A stretch of DNA of 64,000 bases from Saposhnikovia divaricata. Its lineage: Eukaryota > Streptophyta > Magnoliopsida > Apiales > Apiaceae. Position 1 is the stretch's first letter. Each line of letters opens with the position of its first letter. The notes under the pieces were generated by a model, which was not told the origin of the DNA, did no database searches, and saw only the letters and a list, made by a program, of their open reading frames with translations. The translations under genes and the position numbers were made by a program. Shown piece after piece: positions 33,436 to 45,008 of this stretch. The DNA is taken from the NCBI GenBank assembly GCA_036435485.1, contig CM071601.1, positions 183,494,939 to 183,558,938 on the forward strand, written 5' to 3'.

Positions 33436-34680
33436 TGTTGAGTATTGAATACAGTAAAAGAATACAGAGGGGGGGGTGAATGGATTCTTGAATTTTTCTT
33501 CGTTCTTGAATCTTTGCAGTAAGATAAGTGATGAGTGTGTGAGATATGAAGATGCGGATAATTAAAGACAAACACAACACAATATCACTTTAATCTAATA
33601 TTTTATTAGATAAAGATTTTGCTACAATCTGTGAATACAAATGATAGTATTCTCAGCTTCGTTTTTCTCAGAGAGATATTTTCTGGATATTTTTGAGAAA
33701 CTTCAAAACCTTTTCAGCTAAGGAAGTGAGGCTGTATCCTTATAGACATGGATACACCCACTTACTACAAATGAGGTAGGTAAAACAAAAGCACTTTCCA
33801 GTCTGTCTATCTCATTTTAGTAAGAGTCCAAACGGCTACAGATTTGACTTTGAAAAGCCTGTTTAGATCCACTTCTTCAGCTCCTTGTCCCTTGTCTTAT
33901 CTCTCCAAGCTTCTTTGTAGGCTTTCCAGCATGCTTTATAGGACAGAGTCAAATAAAGTATCCTGGCTTGTTGCAGGTTTCTGACTTGTACAATTCTTCA
34001 GTATTTTGTCCTCAAGAATGTATTCGAGAAGTGACTAAGTGAGTGATTCGAGAACTGGAGTTGACTTGATCGATAACTCTGAGTTCTCGAATAGTGTTAT
34101 CTTGACATATCGAATCACTTCTCGAATAGCTCTTTTCTCTGGGACTCCTTGAGATATCGAATAGAGCATTTTGACATATCGAATCCCTGAGATATCGAAT
34201 AGAGCATTTTGACATATCGAATCCCTGAGATATCGAATAGAGCATTTTGACATATCGAATCCCTGAGATATCGAACAGTGTATTCAGAGATATCGAATAG
34301 TGTCTTCTGAGATATCGAATAGTGTCTTCTGAGATATCGAATCTCTGACTTCTCGAATGCTAGACTTCTCGAATAGACAAATGTACTTCTCGAATTGGTA
34401 CTTAGGCAAATTCTTCATTTCTTCAAATCCCAACTGTGATTATTTGGCAGTCTTTATCTCCTTGCTTGAGGCATGAACCTTGGAACTTCTTTCAAGCATT
34501 ATTCTTGACTTTATAATTACAGTAACACAACTAGAATTTGATGCCTATTACAAGTACAGAACAAATAGAAACTCTACAACTAGAGGTTCCCTCAGTTAAG
34601 AGGTCATGTAGGTAATGCATAGCATTACACATACTTAGGCTTGTTATTAGATGTATTCAGGCATGCCTCTGTGACTAACA
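33436..34680 (-). repeat. Right LTR of Copia element 1
   Basis: 1245 bp, with the same internal 38-bp units (34151-34264) as the left LTR. It ends ctaaca and is followed by the ACATT duplication. Because DNA left of it comes from the other flank, it may be a solo LTR of a second copy or a converted LTR rather than the original 5' LTR. Confidence 0.9.
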
Positions 34681-34685
34681 ACATT

Positions 34686-35115
34686 TATTCATCTTAAAAT
34701 GTTACAGTTGTTAAATAATGTACCAAATAAATAAAGTGACCAAACTAACAATCAACCAAATATACCATAATTTGCTTATAACTACCACTTTCTAAGGACA
34801 AGTTCCTTGATCTTGTATACACATAACAAGATCATTGCCACATTAACTAGAATTCATTGGCAAATTTATGATTTTTTTAAATGGAAGAATTTTACTAGCA
34901 AATCCAATTTCAATGGTAATGAGTTGACAAACTTATTATGTAAGCACTAAATCATAATGACGAGGTTTACTCAAAAAAAATTAATTATAAGAACATCTTC
35001 AACGATATTGGATAAGTTAGTTGACTAAATTTTATAAAAATAATTATCTGTTAAAATTTGCTGATCATGTAGGTTTGCTCTAGTGGAGATTGATTATATT
35101 TTTTAATAAATATTA
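34686..35115. other. AT-rich spacer
   Basis: No gene or RNA seen between the Copia element and the MITE that follows. Confidence 0.5.
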
Positions 35116-35349
35116 TTCCTTCCATCCCATTTTTATTGTCCAGTTTACTCTTTTCACGTAATTTTAGGTGCATATTTAACATAGTTCTATAAATTATTTT
35201 TTAACTTTTTTTATCTAAATAAAAATTCAAATATTAAACTTTTATTCAGAAAAACAAAATTTGAAAAATAATTTGTGAAACTATGTTTAATATGCACCTT
35301 AAAGTGTGTGCAAAAAGTAAATCGGACAATAAAAATGGGATGAATGGAG
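35116..35349. mobile_element. Stowaway-type MITE (Tc1/mariner)
   Basis: The 234-bp element has ends ttccttccatcccattttt and, on the complement, ctccattcatcccattttt, close to the Stowaway consensus. It is flanked by TA at 35114-35115 and 35350-35351. Inner arms (ggtgcatatttaacatag and its inverse) extend the hairpin. It has no coding capacity. Confidence 0.88.
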
Positions 35350-35351
35350 TA

Positions 35352-36060
35352 TTATTATTATTTTTAAATTTGTTTGCCAAATTATGGGTAGAAAATGGGC
35401 GTGAGATGACATGACATGACATTTAATAATGATATCTAGAGTTTCAACAAATATGACCAATATTTGAAGAGTATGGAGGATTGACTAAAATATTAGAAAA
35501 GGGAAATGTTCTGCCGTTGGAGTGATTAAATTTTAACATATTATGTATAAATTTTAATTTTGATAAATTATTTAAAATTTTAGTTAAGGAGTTTGTCTGA
35601 GATGCTCTCATGACGAAGCAACTTATCTATTAATGAATTAATTTCACTAATTGACCTATCTACATTAAAAAATCGACAACTATTTACAAATCAAATTTAT
35701 CGCATTTAAACACTCATACTTAATCTAAAAAAAATTGAGATATATTAGTTGCGACTTGCGATCATATCTCGTGTTTGTTTAAGTGATAATGTACAAAATT
35801 GAGTTATTATTTTTTATATTTTCCTAATCATATATTTATATACATTAAATAAAATTTTAAGTAAAAAAATTATATTTTTTAAAAAAAAATCACTTGAGAG
35901 AAAGTATTATAATACTTCCTTCACTCAAATATTAGAAAAGTTACAATTATATTCTTTATTCCAACAAAAATAAAATTAATATTCTCAAAAATTATAATCC
36001 TAAATAAAATATCCTAATCCATCAATTTTTTTTTTTTATAAATAAATTATAATCCAAACC
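35352..36060. other. AT-rich distal upstream region of RPL9
   Basis: No gene or bounded repeat seen. Confidence 0.5.
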
Positions 36061-36067
36061 GAATGAA

Positions 36068-36228
36068 AGCCCATATCACCTGGTATGGGTCCATATTATG
36101 AGTCTCTATCAACACGGACCCTGATCACAACATCTCTACCACCCAGCCAGCCCACACAATATATAAGCACACACTCCACTTCTAGGGCTCCTCCCCCTCT
36201 CCCCCATTCCCCTACCCCAAAACCCTAA
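36068..36228 (+). promoter_or_regulatory. RPL9 promoter: site II-like motifs, TATA box, telo-box
   Basis: AGCCCA (inverse of TGGGCT, site II type) occurs at 36068-36073 and 36149-36154. A TATATAA box is at 36160-36166 and a telo-box AAACCCTAA at 36220-36228 in the pyrimidine-rich leader. This set is typical of plant ribosomal-protein genes and couples them to cell proliferation. Function here is inferred from the motifs. Confidence 0.65.
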
Positions 36229-36244
36229 AAAAACCCAAAAAAAT

Positions 36245-38413
36245 ATGAAGACAATTCTGTCCTCCGAAACAATGGACATCCCCGAGGGCATCACAATCAA
36301 AATCAAAGCGAAAGTGATCGAAGTGGAGGGACCCAGGGGCAAACTCGTCCGCAATTTCAAGCACTTGAATCTCGATTTCCAGCTCATCACTGACGAAACA
36401 ACCGGTCAGAAAAAACTCAAAGTTGATGCTTGGTTCGGGTCTCGTAAAACCACTGCTGCTATTAGAACTGCGTTGAGTCATGTTAATAATCTCATTGTTG
36501 GTGTTACTAAAGGCTATAGGTATAAAATGAGGTTTGTGTATGCTCATTTCCCGATTAATGCCAGTATTGGTGGCGCTGGGAATGCTATCGAGATTCGTAA
36601 TTTTCTCGGCGAGAAGAAGGTATATGGTGTTATATTTTGTGCTGTTTTTTTAGTTGTGTTTGTGTTTTAATTGCGCCGAGTGAAATGTATGTTTGAGAAT
36701 TAGGTTGTTTGTTAGTGTGTAAATTGTAAAATGTAGTATGATTTAGTGTTGTTGGTAAATGTGATTATCGTGTCGGTAAAATGTATGATATAGGACTCTG
36801 AGTGCAGTAATGAATCTTAATCGGTGTTTAGGCTATATTGAATATTGCTTGTTTTTTTGTTTATTTGATGTGTAAATAAATTATTAGTATGCCAAATGCT
36901 ATAATGTAGTAGTAGGAGTTTACTGTGTTTTGACATTTTAGTTGCAGTTTAAGTAAATTTGAGTTGTGTGCAACGGCTTGTTGATTTGGACCATTTGGTT
37001 ATTTAATTTAGAAGTTCTATGATGTCCCGGGGGCTTTATGATCTTTTGATATTGCGTAATCGACCGAAGTTGATCAATTAAATTTTTGCTATTAAGTTAT
37101 ATAAGTAATTAGTCTCTGTTTATGTATGTGATGCTTAATTTCGAGTATGAGTGTTGGTGAGAAAGACAGCCACATGACATAGGTTAAAGAAATGATTGCT
37201 AACCTGATATATTTTCTTGTTATTGTTACCTTGTATTATTGTAGAAAGATTGAAATAAATTCACAATTACAATAACCTTTACTTAACTGGTCCTTGTTCT
37301 TGGGTAGATGGTTTTAGTGTAGTTAGCTCATGATGAAATATATTCCGTGGAATGTAGTTTGAGTGTTTGAAATGATTTCTTGTGTTTTGAAGTGTTATTT
37401 TACTCTGTTGTAACAAAGATTAGTGCATCGTGATGTGAATAAGAATCCTATTTGAAAGGGAACCATGAACATCTCAATTCAATATTCAGAAGTCCTCTTT
37501 ATAGCTTTTCCAAAAAAGTTCCATGATTTCAAACTTTTTCCAAACTTGTTTACTGTTTTTTTTCAAAAGCTTGGAATGACCGAAATAATCTTTTAACTAC
37601 TATGAGTTATCAAAAGCATGTGAACGATTCCCCCTTACTGGATCTTATGTTTGGTTTGTTTTGATTTAAGCAAGTATGTTGTATCAGTTTGTACTAAATT
37701 AATCGAATGTGCAAGTATTAGTGAACTCTTTTTACAGCTAGTATTAGTGAACTCTTTCCATAGCTAGTATTAGCTACAGAAATACTCATTTTGAGGAATG
37801 CAGTCTGTTGGCTCTTTATTAAAATATTGATTACGAGTCTATACGTGCATCTAAACAGTACTGATTTTATATTTTAGTCTTAGGAGAAACATAAATAATT
37901 TTTGGTTCTTGTACTTGTCGATTCATACCTATACCTATCATCTAGTGTAGATGTCCTTGAAGGTATTTATAAATTGATTAGTATTTTCCCTGGCACATGG
38001 TAATATTATTGGTAAATATATTGGTGAACTCGTACAACTTATAGGCATGTACTTTACTCTTGACTTCTTATTTGGTGAAATTTCTTTTGTTTGCATTAGG
38101 TGAGGAAAGTTCAGATGCTTGAAGGGGTTTCAATCACTAGGTCTGAGAAGGTGAAGGATGAGATTGTGTTGGATGGTAATGACATTGAGCTTGTTTCCCG
38201 ATCTGCTGCTTTGATAAACCAGGTACTTATTTCACCGTGTTTAATACATATAATAGTACTCCCGCCGATAAACGGGCTTTGTGATACTTTCTGATAACAT
38301 CAATCCGTCCTTTTTGTGTACAGAAATGCCACGTCAAGAAAAAAGATATCAGGAAGTTTCTTGATGGTATATACGTCAGCGAGAAGGGAACTATAGTGGA
38401 AGCAACTGAATAA
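36245..38413 (+). CDS. RPL9: Large-subunit ribosomal protein L9 (uL6)
   Basis: Three exons (36245-36619, 38100-38222, 38324-38413) join in frame to 195 codons, the usual length for plant L9. All introns are GT/AG; intron 1 is 1.48 kb. The product is a structural protein of the cytosolic 60S subunit near the sarcin-ricin loop and factor-binding site. Recognisable stretches include MKTILSSETMDIP at the start, KVIEVEGPRGKL, NLDFQLI, RYKMRFVYAHFPINAS, EIRNFLGEKK at the first exon end, DEIVLDGNDIELVSRS in exon 2, and KKKDIRKFLDGIYVSEKG in exon 3. The ATG is the first in the leader. The gene looks intact. Confidence 0.97.
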
Positions 38414-38550
38414 TTGTCTTGGTAGCATTTAGTCACAGCTAGCTCTTTTTTAGAAAGAATTATCTTTTTTGAGCCTTGAGAGCCTTGGCAGAGTTTTTTG
38501 AGTTTTCATATTTGATTATTTGAAAATTTAGATCTTTAGTTTCATACTAA

Positions 38551-38751
38551 GGTCCCGTTTGGCAAATCTTAACTTGAACTTTTAAGTTACATATTTCGGA
38601 AAAATTTTGTATTTATATACTTTTTTTTAGAGAAAAATGTGTATGGGTTGAAAAATAAGTTACTTATTTTAGAAAAAAAATACATATTTACGTATTTTTT
38701 TTTCAGAATAAGTAACTTATTTTTGAAAAATAAGATTTTCCAAACGGGGCC
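38551..38751. mobile_element. Tourist-type MITE (PIF/Harbinger)
   Basis: The 201-bp element has ends ggtcccgtttggcaaatctta and, on the complement, ggccccgtttggaaaatctta. It is flanked by TAA at 38548-38550 and 38752-38754, the Harbinger target. The inner arms are inverted AT-rich sequence (aagttac... gtaactt). It sits 138 bp past the RPL9 stop and may lie in the 3' UTR or terminator region. Confidence 0.85.
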
Positions 38752-38754
38752 TAA

Positions 38755-39550
38755 ATCACTTGATTAGTTTCAAATAGTTGTTTGCATGAAATATGTTTTA
38801 TTATTCATCAACAATATTTCTGTTTCCTTCCTGATAAAGTGCAGTGATTCTTTAGACAGATTGGGGGAACTTTAAAATATAATTTAAGCTTAAAATTATA
38901 TTAATGACAACAAAGTGTTAAATTTTTTTGTATTGCTTGGACAATATTTTTTATTGTATTAAATTTGAACCGCTGTAAATTCCATTCCATCTAAAGCATG
39001 AGAAATTTTCCCACGGATTCATTCTTTCCATATATAAACACACGGATTATAAAATTTAACATAATTTCAAATAAATATGACATAATATTCAGCAGTTCCC
39101 ATTCAAACTAATAATATTGTACATCACCTTCCCTAAAATAAATATAATAAATATTGATATTACCATAAGAGCATCTCGAATGACAATATGTATAATGATT
39201 GGTTAAAAAATTTTAAATTAGAAAATAATTAAATTTTTATATAAAGATGGTAAGTAAAATTACAATGAATATACCAATAATGAAAGTTATGTATATTTTT
39301 GTTAATAGGTTAAGTTGGTTTAACAAATATAGCCAATTAGGTATGATTGTCTATAATTTTTATAATTTTTGCTAAAAATTATTATGCATTTATTAGTATA
39401 TTTTTTTTACATAATCTCTATTTGATGCTATCTAATATGCCATCTAAATAATATTGGGCTCTGGAAATACTCTAAAGGATACAATTAATTCGTAACTTAA
39501 CTTAATAAAGGAAACTATTTTTAGACGCACACATTGTGTGTGTATTGATA
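38755..39550. other. AT-rich spacer upstream of SLP-A
   Basis: No gene or bounded element seen. Confidence 0.5.
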
Positions 39551-39556
39551 TTTTGA

Positions 39557-39692
39557 CATGTCTTGGAAGAGGGGCGACTACCAAATTTTACTCAGAGGAT
39601 ATAACTTGCAGAAGGGGTATATAGTTTACATACATACACCGCATTTCCTCGCAACACAAAAGCAAAAACAACCACCTCTCTCTCTCTCTCTG
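39557..39692 (+). promoter_or_regulatory. SLP-A proximal promoter with motifs shared by SLP-B
   Basis: catgtcttggaagagggg at 39557-39574 and cttgcagaaggggta at 39605-39619 also occur, with one or no change, upstream of SLP-B. A tatata word at about 39618 may serve as TATA box. A CT microsatellite (about 39675-39692) lies in the leader. Confidence 0.55.
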
Positions 39693-39730
39693 CTAAGTTT
39701 CAACTCTCTTTCTCTAAAAGTCTGAAAACC

Positions 39731-42700
39731 ATGAGTCTAGTAGCTAAAACACTCTCTCCGAGTTCCATGAAACTTGTTCAGTTCGCGCCGATTTTGTACC
39801 GGCAGCTTTCGCCGATGTTGAGCCGGCAGCTCTCTACAGCAGCACCGTCACGTGTTCCAAAGCTCTCTTCTCCTAGCGCTCCTACAACTCAACTCCATTC
39901 TCTCTCGCCGTCGCCGTTAGCTTCCGCCTCCGCTCGGGCCGTTCGTCACTTCCGTTCGAGTCGCGATCCAACGTAAATATACTACATCATCTATTATATA
40001 TATACATTGCATTGTTTAGTAGTAATTGATACAGTAATTCTGATTTTCATTATGTGTGTATATAGTATGTACTTTGTTCGCGGAGTACTGTAGTGAGCAC
40101 ATCTGTTTTTATTTGTAGTAGTAGATACAAATCTGTGACCGTACATACAGTAGTACTATCTATTAGTTTTTGCTAATATAAATCTGTGACCGTACACACG
40201 CTGTTATATAAATCTCTGTGTAATTTGTGTATATGTATTTGTTAATACCTGAAATCGAAACACAAATCTGTGACCGTACATACAGTAGTACTAATTAGTT
40301 GATTTATACGTAAATTCAGCATGCCTGTTATTATTTGTTGTAGTAGATGCAGTAGTTTAAATTATGTGTAATTTGTGTATGTTTTTAGCTAAGGCGTGGT
40401 ATTGAAACAGAACTCAGAACTCTGTAAACCGTAAACACAGTAGTACTAGTTTGTACACACGATAAATTTAGCACATCTGTAATTATTTGCGAGTTTTGTG
40501 CATGCTTTGTGCTTAGGCATGAAATTGAAATCGAACAATGTGTGTAATAGATGATTATACATTATGATGTTATGTTAGTATATGAATTCCGGTGTTTAAA
40601 TCCTCTGCTTTGGTGCCTGATTGAAATCCAACTCTATAATGGTACTTAATGTAGTGCTGATATTTGCATCTGTATATATATTCTAGTTAGGTATGAAACC
40701 GATTGTTTGAAACACGAATCTGTGTATGACATACAGTGGTGCTGTAAATTTTGTGTACAATTTGTGGTTAGAAAAATCGAACATGTCTGTAATTTTTTGT
40801 GAATTTTTTGGTTAGAAATGAATTTGATTTTTTTTGTGAATTTTGTGTGCAATAGATGTTTATATATGTAGACTGCAGTTTTAGATAAAGTAGTTGTGAA
40901 TAATTCTTTTCCAGTATACTTTGTGATAGTATATATGAAATTGGACCACAATGTGGATATATATAGGTAACGATATTCGATAGTTTATTAAATCTTATGT
41001 TTTGTTGATGATTTGCGGTTAGGCATGTAACTGCGCCACCTGTTAACTGGGGAATTCAGATTGTGCCAGAGAAAAAAGCTCTTGTGTTGGAGCGATTCGG
41101 AAGATATGTGAAGACTCTTACTCCAGGATTTCACTTCCTGATCCCTTTTGTTGATAAAATTGCTTACGTTCATTCCTTGAAGGAAGAGGCAATTCAGATT
41201 CCAGATCAGAATGCTATTACCAAGGATAATGTTAGCATCTCTATTGATGGAATTCTCTATGTTAAGGTATGATTGTTCCTTTCAGGATTTAGATTAGTTT
41301 GTAAAGTAGCTAGTCTTGTTTTATTAATGAAGTTGACTTAATACTTGTAGATTGTGGATCCAAAATTGGCATCTTATGGAGCAGAAAACCCGGTGTATGC
41401 TGTTATTCAACTTGCGCAGACAACTATGCGTAGTGAGCTTGGTAAGATAACGCTTGACAAAAGTTTTGAGGAAAGAGACACCCTCAATGATAAGATAGTG
41501 GTAAGTTTTAACTTTCACAATCCATCTACTATGTTATTTCTGTCACTGTATCATCATATGTGCATTACTGTTATTTGTGACGAAGTATTTAGTTGTATTA
41601 ATTATTGAACATTGTTTGCACAACAAACTTCATTGTGCATTAAGCATAAAACTTGAATTATGTAGCGAGAAATGCTAAAAACATATGCAAAGAAATCTGA
41701 AAGCATACTACTCTCCGTATTTTACCATGACCAAAGTTATTGTAATTCCATTATTCACTTCACATTGCCAACTACCAAACATTAGTGTAAACTATACTAC
41801 TGTAAAGTTTTATACAAAACTTACTAATTTCTTATGGCAGATGGCAATAAATGATGCTGCAAAAGACTGGGGCCTACAATGCCTTCGTTATGAGATAAGT
41901 AAGTATTAGTTGCTCCTTGTGGATCCTGACCCTCCTATGCTACTTGTTAGAAGCTTACAGTTTATCCTATTTTTTCAGGGGATATTTCTCCTCCACGTGG
42001 AGTGAAGGCAGCTATGGAGATGCAGGCTGAAGCAGAGCGAAAGAAGAGAGCGCTTGTTCTCGAGTCTGAAGGTAATTAGTTTATTGGGAGTAGAAGTTAT
42101 TTTAGTCGTTGTGTCTGTCTACCTTTTCATCTGAACACCCTATTTAGTACAGAATTACATTTGACATGGACTTGATAGGTCCAAGTTGGACCTATTAGGA
42201 CTTGCTTTGAACAATGCCTTCCCATGATTAGAATGTATCAAAGTATTTTGTCACTGTAAGCATACTCTTGACATTGATGTTTCTTTTTGTGCATATAAAT
42301 GCAGGAGAAAGGCAGGCACACATCAATAGAGCTGATGGAAAGAAGAGTTCCGTTATTCTTGAATCAGAAGCTGCAAAGATGGACCAAGTTAATAGAGCTC
42401 AAGGTGAGTTATCGTATTTTCATCATTAATAAGTTACAATTCGACGTGTCCTTTGTTACGATTTCAAATAATTAATTAGTATGTGGTCTGGTGCTTAAAA
42501 ACTTACTTCACACTAAACTAAGTGTGCATGGAGATGTTAATGAGAATGACTGAAGTAAACTTACTACAATTGCCAGATTCTTAGCTTCGGAAGCTCATTA
42601 GTCATTATCATTTATGTATTATTTTGGTAGTTGTTGATCCATTGGTTGTGTTTCATAATAGTTCATTCGCTAAACTTTTATCTTCGTAATCTATCAGGAG

Positions 42701-43519
42701 AAGCAGAGGCCATACTTGCAGTTGCACGTGCAACAACAGAAAGAATTTCTTTGGTTTCGAAGGCTATTAAAAACCATGGCGGAATGGAGGTAATATAATC
42801 AACTGCTACTTCAATATGTTACTTAGCATTATCTATTTTATTGAATTTATTAGAATGAGAAGAAATTGAAAATTTGTTATTCGATGATTTTGGTTTAAAA
42901 TGTAATGCCAAGTTTCATAAAGTTAGGAACTATTTGAACTCTCTTACTGAATGAACCAGAAAAATTATGCAACTAATTAGTGCTTCAACCCGACAAGATT
43001 TTGATGGAATTGTAGAAGCCAATAATTATGTAGTAGATATGGTTTAATACGTCATTTATCAAAATTCAGAAGCCAAGATGTTAGGGATCAAGCCTCTTGG
43101 TAGATGTTTGTCAGATTACTAATCTGATCATGTATACCCTCATAATTAAAATAATAACTTTGTACTGCTGTGTCAAACTTCAGGCAGCAACTTTGGGGAT
43201 AGCAGAACAATATATTGATGCCTTCGGAAAACTAGCTAAGGAGGTAAAACACTACATCTGACACGTATGTCTTGGATCTTTTAATGATATTGGCGGTTTC
43301 ATTTTATTTATGTTTGTTTTTTCGATCTTCCAGGGTAATACAATGTTGCTTCCTGCAAATGCTTCATCTCCTGCCAGCATGATAGCTGAAGCTCTAGGCA
43401 TATACAAAAATCTGACCAGCAACACTTCCGTGCCTGGCATTAAGGATTTCACAGACAAGTCTTCGGAAAGCATCAATGATCAGATCTTGTCTGAGTCTGT
43501 GAAGAAGAACAATAAATGA
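39731..43519 (+). CDS. Stomatin-like protein 2, mitochondrial (SLP-A)
   Basis: Nine exons: 39731-39972, 41023-41266, 41351-41500, 41841-41898, 41979-42071, 42305-42403, 42698-42789, 43184-43243, 43334-43519. They total 1224 nt, giving 407 residues, near the known plant length. All introns are GT/AG. The first 85 residues are Ser/Arg-rich with few acids (AVRHFRSS), a mitochondrial targeting sequence. The SPFH/band-7 domain follows (VPEKKALVLERFGRYVKTL, EEAIQIPDQNAITKDNV, AAKDWGLQCLRYEI), then a coiled-coil region (KAAMEMQAEAERKKRA) and the C-terminal LLPANASSPASMIAEALGIY. SLP2 proteins form large complexes in the inner membrane and support respiratory supercomplexes. The first intron (1.05 kb) holds repeated sequence. 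Confidence 0.95.
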
Positions 43520-43766
43520 TCAGAGCTAGTGGGAGAAAATGTTTGTAATAGTTAACTGACAGTTGCTTATATGTTGAAAGATTTCGATTGAATAGGTTAT
43601 CATCGATTCATAGATGGTGGCAGTAGAACTGAAATGTTGTAATGCTTGGTCATCTGCATTTAGTTAACAACATTGCTCCTAATCGGCTTAGTATATTTTG
43701 TTAGTGAGAACAGCCATGAAGTACCAAGGTTTTGCTTGATACATTGTACCAATTAGAAGACTCAAC
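43520..43766 (+). other. SLP-A 3' flank
   Basis: 3' UTR and start of the intergenic spacer. No other gene. The last five bases (tcaac) are the target duplication of Copia element 2. Confidence 0.7.
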
Positions 43767-44696
43767 TGTAATTTCGTAGTACAATATGTTGGACTGTTCG
43801 AGGAAATGAGACTGTCTCTTTTGCAAATGAGACTGTCTCTTTTGTGAATGAGACTGTCTCTTTTGTCTAACAGAATATTAACTGCAGAAATTAAATAACA
43901 GAATAAACAATAACAACACCAGGAATTTTCACTTGGTTCGGCCCCTATCTTCGTCTATGGCCTACATCCAAATCCCTATGCCAACTAGCACAGAGATTAT
44001 ATTATTATCACAATAATATAAAGCTTACACAATATCCGATTACAAGATTGTAGCCCCTGGAATAACTCTTCCCCTTGACACACTTGTCACCTAGCAATCC
44101 CTGCTACTTAGCCCACTGGCTACCTTGGCTTACAACTTGCAATCCTAACTAGTTGCCACAACCCGACACAAGTAAACTCAGAATTTGTAGAGTATGAATA
44201 CAACTTCTTAAGAGAATATATATGACTGAATATGACTGTGTAGAAGTTGTATGTCTTGAAGTGTCTATCTCAGTTGTATTGAATCCAGTTGAGAGCTGTT
44301 GAGATTTATAGAAACTCTTGAATGATATAGCCGTTGGTTAATTCCTCCCTTAGCTGATGAATCTTGACTTGAGAAGATGAGTCCGTTGGGAGTAGTATGA
44401 GCATGTGAGGGACTTGATTGCAATCTGGTAAAGAATCTGGTAAAGCTGTGAAACAACGTGACTACCAGCAAGACTAAAAATCAGAGATAGTGAGTTGATG
44501 TACAGTAGGCGTGCTGGAGAAAGAGTTTAAAACACATGTCACAAGAATATTCCTTTGGTAGTGGTGATGCATAGATTCCACTTTCTTGGTAAGATGCAAA
44601 GCCACACTACACATGTTAAAGACAAGAGACAAGTTCTGATAAAGAGTTAGATAATACTATTCAAATACACATCATCTTAAAATCAATAAACTAACA
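43767..44696 (-). repeat. 3' LTR of Copia element 2
   Basis: 930 bp, TG/CA ends. Near its plus-strand left end are three aatgagactgtctcttttg units (about 43803-43865). The other LTR has four. Confidence 0.95.
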
Positions 44697-44715
44697 ATCT
44701 CCCCCTTTTTATGAT
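44697..44715 (-). other. Polypurine tract of Copia element 2
   Basis: On the minus strand ATAAAAAGGGGGAGAT directly precedes the TGTTAG start of the 3' LTR. Confidence 0.85.
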
Positions 44716-45008
44716 GATGAAAACAATTTGAATTATTATCAATTCTTAACTGTCTCCCCCTGTCAAAAACACTTGTATGGTCATTAGTATATATCTGATG
44801 AATAGAAAAAAAATCATGCAATATCATGCATCCTCAGATAAATAACAATGTTCAAACCAAACTGGTATTCAATAGAGGTCAATAAGTTTAAACATCCAAA
44901 ATAACAGGACAGGGTTCAGAAAATATCCAATAAGTACAAAAGATAATAATTAATCACCAAAAGAACAGAAATGCTTCTCCCCCTTTCAACAACATAAAAA
45001 GGGAAAAG

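Larger units (their letters stand above)
21429..34680 (-). mobile_element. Copia element 1, Sirevirus-like, with rearranged 5' side
   Basis: Two 1245-bp LTRs (21429-22673 and 33436-34680) have TGTT/AACA ends and a 5-bp target duplication ACATT at 21424-21428 and 34681-34685. On the minus strand the order should be LTR, PBS, gag, pol, ORF3, PPT, LTR. Pol (28452-31712) and a long third ORF (22833-27611) are intact. The PBS and the gag N-terminal and nucleocapsid parts are missing; at 32063-33435 there is instead a copy of the DNA that lies left of the other LTR (20056-21428). It can move only with proteins supplied from elsewhere, if at all. Sirevirus-like is inferred from the large ORF after pol and the C-rich LTR end. 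Confidence 0.9.

Noticed and set aside
32063..34680. Reading the whole 2618-bp repeat as one long LTR
   Set aside because: The ACATT duplication, TGTT/AACA ends, and the Helitron 5' end outside the repeat place the true LTR edge at 21429 and 33436.
36136..36547. Minus-strand frames over RPL9 exon 1
   Set aside because: They overlap the well-supported RPL9 coding exon and look like shadows.
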